Shown in pieces: positions 59,131 through 64,000 of a stretch of 64,000 bases of DNA. How positions within the stretch are numbered: position 1 is the first letter of the stretch; the number at the start of each line of letters is the position of its first letter. The notes below the pieces were generated by a model. It saw only the letters and a program-made list of their open reading frames with translations, was not told where the DNA came from and ran no database searches. The DNA comes from JAYPUA01 sp038133845. Lineage in GTDB: Bacteria; SAR324; NAC60-12. The position numbers were made by a program, and so were the translations under genes. The stretch lies in contig JAYPUA010000015.1 in assembly GCA_038133845.1 (NCBI GenBank), positions 5,104-69,103 of the forward strand, given 5' to 3'.

Positions 59131-61062
59131 TCATTTCGAAGGGATTTCTCCGGCGAGATGTTCTGGCAAACCGGACTCTGTCTGAGAGAGTTTCTGGATC
59201 AAGTCTTCCGGGATGTCATCGAACGAGGCGTAGTTGAGCGAGTAGAGCCGGGCGTAGAGTCCCCCCAGTTCCATCAACTCGCCATGACTTCCAGTCTCAA
59301 TGATCTGCCCGTCCTGCAGAACGATGATCTGGTCGGCCTTGCGCACCGTCGCCAGTCGGTGTGCAATGATCAGGGCGGTTCGATTTTCCAGCAGCCGGTC
59401 CAAGGCTTCCTGCAGCAACCGCTCGCTCTTCGAGTCGATTGATGCCGTGGCCTCGTCGAGGATCAGCAGCGGCGCGTTGGTCACCAGCGCCCGCGCAAAG
59501 GAGATCAACTGGCGCTGCCCAAGCGAGAGGTTGGACCCACGCTCTTCCACGACCGTTTCGTAGCCGTTGGGCAGGGCGCTGATGAACTCGTGTGCCCCCA
59601 CGATCTTCGAGGCCCGGATGACGTCCTCCCGACTGGCGGAGGCGGTGTTGTAGCGGATGTTCTCCAGGAGTGAGGTGGAGAAGAGGTAGGGTTCCTGAAG
59701 GACCATCGCGATCTGGCGGCTCAGTGAATCCTGGGTCAGGCTCCTGATGTCGTGGCCGCCAATCCGGATCTGCCCCTCAAAGGTGTCGTAGAAGCGGTGG
59801 ATCAGTGAGGCGATTGAGGATTTCCCACATCCGGTGGGTCCGACCAGGGCCACGGTCTTTCCTTCCGGAATCTCCAGGTGGATCTGACGCAGCACCGGAT
59901 ACTGAGGGTTGTAGCCGAAGGTCACGTCCTCAAAGTCTACCGACCCGCTGGTACGGCCAACGTCTTGTGCAGAGGGACTGTCCGTAATCCCTACCGGGAC
60001 ATCGAGCACCTCGAAGATGCGCTCTCCGGAAGCCATGGCGCGCTGGAAGGCGTTGTAATGCAGCGTGAGCGCCCGGATCGGGTCAAAGAACCGCTGAACG
60101 TACAGGATGTAGGCGATCATGACCCCGGCGGTCAGTTCGCCCTGCAGCACCAGGCTGCCTCCCACCAGGGCGATGATCGCCATGGCCACGCCGGTCAGGG
60201 TGTCCACCGTGGGGAGCATGATCTGCGCGATGGCCGCCGCCCGGACTGTGGCCACAAAGTGATCGTTGGCCTTGATCTCATAGAGATCGCGGTTGACCCG
60301 CTCTCGGGTCATGCCCTGAACCACCTTGATGCCCCGGATGTTCTCACACATCGTCGCCGTGACCACGGACGACGTGATCCGGGCGCGCACAAAGGCCTTG
60401 CGCGCAATCGGGAGCCAGTAGATCCGGATGATCAGCAAAACCGGAAGCAAGGCCAGGGTCATGGCTCCCAGGCGCAGGTCCATCCAAAGCAGGACAAAGA
60501 TGATTCCAAACAGCAGGATCAGGTCCCCAATCGCATAAACCAGCGCCTCCAGAAACTCCTGAAGCGCCCCGACGTCTCCTTGCAGGCGTGACATCAGCCG
60601 TCCGGTTTCGGTCTTGTCCATGAACGACAGGGAGACGCGTTGCAGGTGTTCAAACATTCCGCGACGGAGGTCGAAGAGCAGTCGCTGGGCAACCCGGGAG
60701 ACCAGCAGTTCCATACCAAAGTGGCTCATGAAGTTCACAAGAACCACCAAGGCAAAGAGCAGAATGCCGAACTCCAAGGAGCTGAGATTGGACAGTCCCC
60801 CGAGCTCTCCATCCAAGGTCTTTTGGATGATGAGGGGGAACAGGACCTGCGTCAGGGTGTAGACCATGAGCCCCAACACTGCAATCAGCACGGTCTTCCG
60901 GTAAGGATGAATGAGGTCCAGAAACCGCTTCACCACATCCTGGTTGTAACCTGAGCTGAACATGTCCTCTTCGGCCACCTCCGGAGGGGGAGCAACCGCC
61001 CCAGGAGGCAAGGGATCGTCCGCCAGGTGGCGGTGCATGAAGAGCAGGGAGCGCTGGCTCAT
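59131..61062 (-). CDS. ABC exporter half-transporter, catalytic subunit of a heterodimer
   Basis: 643 residues: six-helix membrane domain, then ATPase domain with Walker A GPTGCGKSS, signature NLSLGQRQLISFARAL (G to L change in LSGGQ), Walker B LLILDEATASIDSKSE with the catalytic Glu, and H-loop IIAHRLATV. The partner gene ends eight bases upstream. One site of the pair is degenerate, as in TM287/288- and TmrAB-type lipid or drug exporters. An N-terminal cytoplasmic extension of about 45 residues is present. Confidence 0.92.
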   Translation of the reverse strand: MSQRSLLFMHRHLADDPLPPGAVAPPPEVAEEDMFSSGYNQDVVKRFLDLIHPYRKTVLIAVLGLMVYTLTQVLFPLIIQKTLDGELGGLSNLSSLEFGILLFALVVLVNFMSHFGMELLVSRVAQRLLFDLRRGMFEHLQRVSLSFMDKTETGRLMSRLQGDVGALQEFLEALVYAIGDLILLFGIIFVLLWMDLRLGAMTLALLPVLLIIRIYWLPIARKAFVRARITSSVVTATMCENIRGIKVVQGMTRERVNRDLYEIKANDHFVATVRAAAIAQIMLPTVDTLTGVAMAIIALVGGSLVLQGELTAGVMIAYILYVQRFFDPIRALTLHYNAFQRAMASGERIFEVLDVPVGITDSPSAQDVGRTSGSVDFEDVTFGYNPQYPVLRQIHLEIPEGKTVALVGPTGCGKSSIASLIHRFYDTFEGQIRIGGHDIRSLTQDSLSRQIAMVLQEPYLFSTSLLENIRYNTASASREDVIRASKIVGAHEFISALPNGYETVVEERGSNLSLGQRQLISFARALVTNAPLLILDEATASIDSKSERLLQEALDRLLENRTALIIAHRLATVRKADQIIVLQDGQIIETGSHGELMELGGLYARLYSLNYASFDDIPEDLIQKLSQTESGLPEHLAGEIPSK

Positions 61063-61070
61063 GGTTCCGT

Positions 61071-62897
61071 TCAGTCCAGAGTTTGCAGTCGATAGAGCTG
61101 GGCATAGTGTCCTCCGAGCTTGAGGAGTGCCTCGTGGTCTCCTTGCTCTTGAATCTGCCCGTGCTCCAGATAGATGATCTGATCGGCATGCATCAGCGAG
61201 GCGATCCGGTGAGAGATGATGATCGTGGTGCGCTCCTCCGCGCCATCTCGGAGGCTCTCCCGGATCTTCTTCTCCGTCCCGGCATCGACGGCAGAGGTGG
61301 AGTCGTCCAGGATGAGAATTCGGGTTCCAAGCAGCAGAGAGCGGGAGATGTTGAGCCGCTGACGCTGGCCTCCGGAGAGTGCCAGGCCCCGCTCGCCAAT
61401 CAGCGTGTCGTAGTCCTTGGGGAGCTTGACGATGTGCTCGTGCAGTTGGGCCTGACTGGCCGCCGAGACCACGTCGTTTCCAGAAGCCCAGGGGTTGCCG
61501 TAGAGGACGTTGTTGTTCACCGAGGACGTGAAGAGGAAGGTGTCCTGCTGCACCAGGCTGATCGAGCGTCTCAGGGACTCGAGCGAATAGCTCCGGAGCG
61601 GCTTTCCGTTGTAGAGGACCTCTCCGGAAGTTGGTTCATGGAAGCGGGGAATGAGTTGAACCAGGGTGCTCTTTCCGCACCCTTGCGGACCGACAAGGCC
61701 CAGCGTTTGCCCGGGCTGGATCACGAAGGAGACCTTCTGGACCACCTCCGGCTGATCCGGTCCGGGGTAGCGGAAGCTGACATCCCGGAACTCCAGGGGG
61801 CCGGCCTGCGTGACCGCATCTCCCTGCAAGGCTTCCTGCACGTAGTCCGTGTCATCGAGGATCCGGAACAGCCGCTCTCCACAGGAGCTGGCGCGGGAGA
61901 ACGAATTGATCAGCATCCCGATCTGTCGCACCGGCTGCTGCAGGATCGTCATGAAGGCCAGGAAGGTGGTCAGCGTCCCCAGGGTCATGCTTCCGGAGGC
62001 CACGGCCTGCCCGCCGAACCAGAGCACCAGCCCCATGGAGGTGAGGAAGGCAAAGGACATGAAGGAGTCGTTGGAGACCCGAACGAAGATCTGTCGGTCA
62101 AAGAGGCTCAGGGCACGCGCGGCGGCCTGGTCGTACTTCGCCATCTCGTGTTCCTGGGCATGAAACGCCCGGACCACCCGGATGCCGTTCAGGTTCTCGT
62201 CCATCACCTTGGTCAGATCGGAGAGGCGGTCCTGAATCTCCAGCCAGTTCCGCCGCAGGCTCAAGCTGGCAATCGTCCCGCGCCAGGCCAGAAACGGGAC
62301 AAAGGTCAGCGAGATGAGGCTGAGGAAGAGGTCGAGCCGAAGCATCAAGGTCAGGCCTCCTCCCAGCAAGGTGAGGAGGAAGAAGATCCGGAGCAGCCCG
62401 GTGTTCACAAACATCCGGATGCCTTCAATGTCCAGGATTCCGCGGGTGATCAGGTCACCGGTGTGCACGTGGTCGTGGTAGCGAAAGGAGAGTTTTGAGA
62501 GCTGTTCGAAGTACTGCATCCTCAGCTCGTAGCCCATGTGCTGCGCGATCGCCTCGCCCAGAAAGGAGTGCGTGAACGCGAACGCGCCCCGGATGGTCGA
62601 CAGGGCAAACAGGGTCAGGGCGGTCCAATAGAGCGGAGAGGGGTCCACTTCGGCAACAGCCTCGGCCTCCTCGAAGAGCGCCTGCGCCTGGTCCACCGCC
62701 TGCCCGAGGAATCCGGGGATGGAGAGCTGCAGCAGCGCGCCCATCACCACCGCAATCACGGCAACCAGGAGCTGAAGCCGGTTCTTCAGGGAGAGCCTCA
62801 CCACCCGGGAGATCACCTGGGCAAAGCTGTAGGGGTCGGGGGGCAGAGAGGGCATGACGGGAGATGAGGCGGTTTGGACCTGAGGGACAAGAATCAC
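61071..62897 (-). CDS. ABC exporter half-transporter, degenerate-site subunit
   Basis: 608 residues: Pro-rich N-terminal tail, six membrane helices, ATPase domain with Walker A GPQGCGKST, signature LALSGGQRQRLNISRSLLLG intact, and Walker B ILILDDSTSAVDAG, where Asp replaces the catalytic Glu. That change together with the altered signature in the partner is exactly the asymmetric arrangement of heterodimeric exporters. Substrate unknown. First gene of the two-gene operon. Confidence 0.92.
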   Translation of the reverse strand: MILVPQVQTASSPVMPSLPPDPYSFAQVISRVVRLSLKNRLQLLVAVIAVVMGALLQLSIPGFLGQAVDQAQALFEEAEAVAEVDPSPLYWTALTLFALSTIRGAFAFTHSFLGEAIAQHMGYELRMQYFEQLSKLSFRYHDHVHTGDLITRGILDIEGIRMFVNTGLLRIFFLLTLLGGGLTLMLRLDLFLSLISLTFVPFLAWRGTIASLSLRRNWLEIQDRLSDLTKVMDENLNGIRVVRAFHAQEHEMAKYDQAAARALSLFDRQIFVRVSNDSFMSFAFLTSMGLVLWFGGQAVASGSMTLGTLTTFLAFMTILQQPVRQIGMLINSFSRASSCGERLFRILDDTDYVQEALQGDAVTQAGPLEFRDVSFRYPGPDQPEVVQKVSFVIQPGQTLGLVGPQGCGKSTLVQLIPRFHEPTSGEVLYNGKPLRSYSLESLRRSISLVQQDTFLFTSSVNNNVLYGNPWASGNDVVSAASQAQLHEHIVKLPKDYDTLIGERGLALSGGQRQRLNISRSLLLGTRILILDDSTSAVDAGTEKKIRESLRDGAEERTTIIISHRIASLMHADQIIYLEHGQIQEQGDHEALLKLGGHYAQLYRLQTLD

Positions 62898-62968
62898 GAG
62901 CCCGCTTCCTCCTCAGGGGCAATGCTTGACCTGAGAGGCAGCCGGGGGTCAGGAGGAGGAGAAGGGGA

Positions 62969-63868
62969 TCAGAACTTCATCCCGAACTGACGGTCCAGGG
63001 TTTCCGCCAAGGCCTCGATCCGTTCCGGATCAATGGGCTGGAGGGGGGGGCGCAGGTTGCGCCAGGAGGGCTCACCCAACTGTCGGGCCAGCAGCGCCTT
63101 TTGGGCAGGAATGGGGGCATACTCCTGGAACAGCTTGCGGACGGCACAGACGTCCTCGTGCCGGGCCGAGGCCTCCTCCCACCGCCCAGCATGACAGAGC
63201 GCGATCACTTCGGCGATCCGAGCCCCGTTCAGGTTCGCCGTCGCCGAGATGCATCCGGGAGCCCCCAGACGGATCGCCTCAATCACCGGAAGCTCCGCTC
63301 CCGGATAGACCATCAAACCTTCGATGCCCAAGAGCGCCTCGGTGTTCTCCCAGTCTCCGGAGCTGTCCTTGATCCCCACCACGGTGCTCGGAAACTCCTG
63401 ATGCAGTCGCGTGACCAGCGGAATCGAGAGCCCCACTCCGCTGACCTGAGGGATGTGGTAGAGGTAGATCTTCAGCCGCTCGTCGTTGATGTCCTCAATG
63501 AGCCGGACGAAGTAGGCGTAGAGGCCCTCATCGCTCATGCCCTTGTAGTAGAACGGCGGCAGCGTCATCACTCCAGCACAGCCCAGTGAGAGTGCATGTC
63601 GGCACAAGTCCACCGTGTCCGGCAGATTGCACAACCCGGTTCCAGGAATCAGCACCGCCGGGTCGACCCCTGACTGAACCAAGCCCTCCAAGGCCGCCTT
63701 GCGCTCACTGGAACCCACAGACAGCGCCTCTCCGGTCGTGCCAAAAGGAGCCAGGCCAGCACAGCCGGTGCTCAACAGCCGCAGGGCCAGCGCGTTGAAC
63801 TTGTCCTGGTCCACCAGGAGGCGGTCGTCAAACGGAGTCAGGATGGGAGCGATTAAACCGGTGATCAT
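62969..63868 (-). CDS. DapA-family lyase/aldolase
   Basis: 299 residues from MITGLIAP (AGAGG eight bases upstream). DHDPS/NAL barrel features are FGTTGEALSVGSSERKA, Tyr in IYLYHIPQVSGVGLS and the Schiff-base Lys in VVGIKDSSGDW. True DapA, N-acetylneuraminate lyase and 2-keto-3-deoxy-sugar-acid aldolases share these. LYHIPQ rather than LYNVP points away from standard DapA. A 2-keto-3-deoxy acid aldolase would suit the rhamnose and uronate pathways, but the gene is 17 kb away. Confidence 0.85.
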   Translation of the reverse strand: MITGLIAPILTPFDDRLLVDQDKFNALALRLLSTGCAGLAPFGTTGEALSVGSSERKAALEGLVQSGVDPAVLIPGTGLCNLPDTVDLCRHALSLGCAGVMTLPPFYYKGMSDEGLYAYFVRLIEDINDERLKIYLYHIPQVSGVGLSIPLVTRLHQEFPSTVVGIKDSSGDWENTEALLGIEGLMVYPGAELPVIEAIRLGAPGCISATANLNGARIAEVIALCHAGRWEEASARHEDVCAVRKLFQEYAPIPAQKALLARQLGEPSWRNLRPPLQPIDPERIEALAETLDRQFGMKF

Positions 63869-64000
63869 GTGAGACCTCTTGAGATTGAGTGGTGGGCAAA
63901 GATCCACCAGAGATGCTTTGTCTGAAGATGAGGTTCCGGAAACCGCTTCAGTGCTTGGGAAAGATCAGAGAGGCAAGATGCGGCTCGTTTCAGTAGAGGA

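Overview
The window reads as one chromosomal stretch of a free-living, motile, Gram-negative bacterium with a GC-rich genome. It carries outer-membrane-type lipoproteins, periplasmic binding proteins, four flagellin-family genes with chaperones, and many genes packed into operons with ATGA, TGATG or TAATG overlaps. No rRNA, tRNA, CRISPR array, prophage or complete insertion sequence was seen. The mix of alkane hydroxylase, phytanoyl-CoA-dioxygenase-family proteins and rhamnose/uronate catabolism resembles marine proteobacteria of the delta/SAR324 kind. That placement is a low-confidence inference.

Positions 1-10.7 kb and 17.6-23.9 kb are flagellar. A minus-strand operon runs flagellin-like gene > mnmE > FlgN-like > FlaG-like > acidic protein and meets a ParA gene (cut by the window start) tail to tail. 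Two true flagellins (5354-6265 and 8887-9777) each sit behind a small unrecognised gene. The two copies share a protein family, a long-stem leader RNA and two downstream hairpins, so they form a duplicated cassette. The second flagellar block holds two tandem fliS genes, a very large fliD with three internal repeats, and a long flagellin with a textbook sigma-28 promoter.

Positions 10.7-17.2 kb and 23.9-35.4 kb are mixed metabolism and repair. They hold a Nudix hydrolase, DUF1835 protein, CoA-transferase, AlkA-type glycosylase, lipoprotein, acyl-CoA ligase, MutY, MinD-like ATPase, an AlkB alkane hydroxylase overlapping a PhyH-type dioxygenase, ArgJ, a repeat-rich lipoprotein, and the uronate genes uxaC-uxuB.

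Positions 35.4-53.2 kb form a sugar-catabolic island. A GntR regulator faces, across a GTATAC operator, a long plus-strand operon: Gfo/Idh dehydrogenase, PhyH protein, L-rhamnose mutarotase, a four-gene rhamnose-type ABC transporter, SDR, L-rhamnonate dehydratase and lactonase. A second operon follows with a CUT1 sugar ABC transporter lacking its ATPase, a NagZ-like GH3 enzyme and a serine hydrolase, then a D-erythronate dehydrogenase-like gene. Together these suggest non-phosphorylative L-rhamnose breakdown next to uronate breakdown, as expected for ulvan- or rhamnogalacturonan-type oligosaccharides, plus possible muropeptide or amino-sugar scavenging.

Positions 53.2-64 kb hold a PuuA/PuuB-like pair, a small secreted protein, a structured intergenic region with tandem repeats, a two-gene unit of unknown function, a 28-residue membrane peptide with its own strong promoter, a heterodimeric ABC exporter and a DapA-family lyase.
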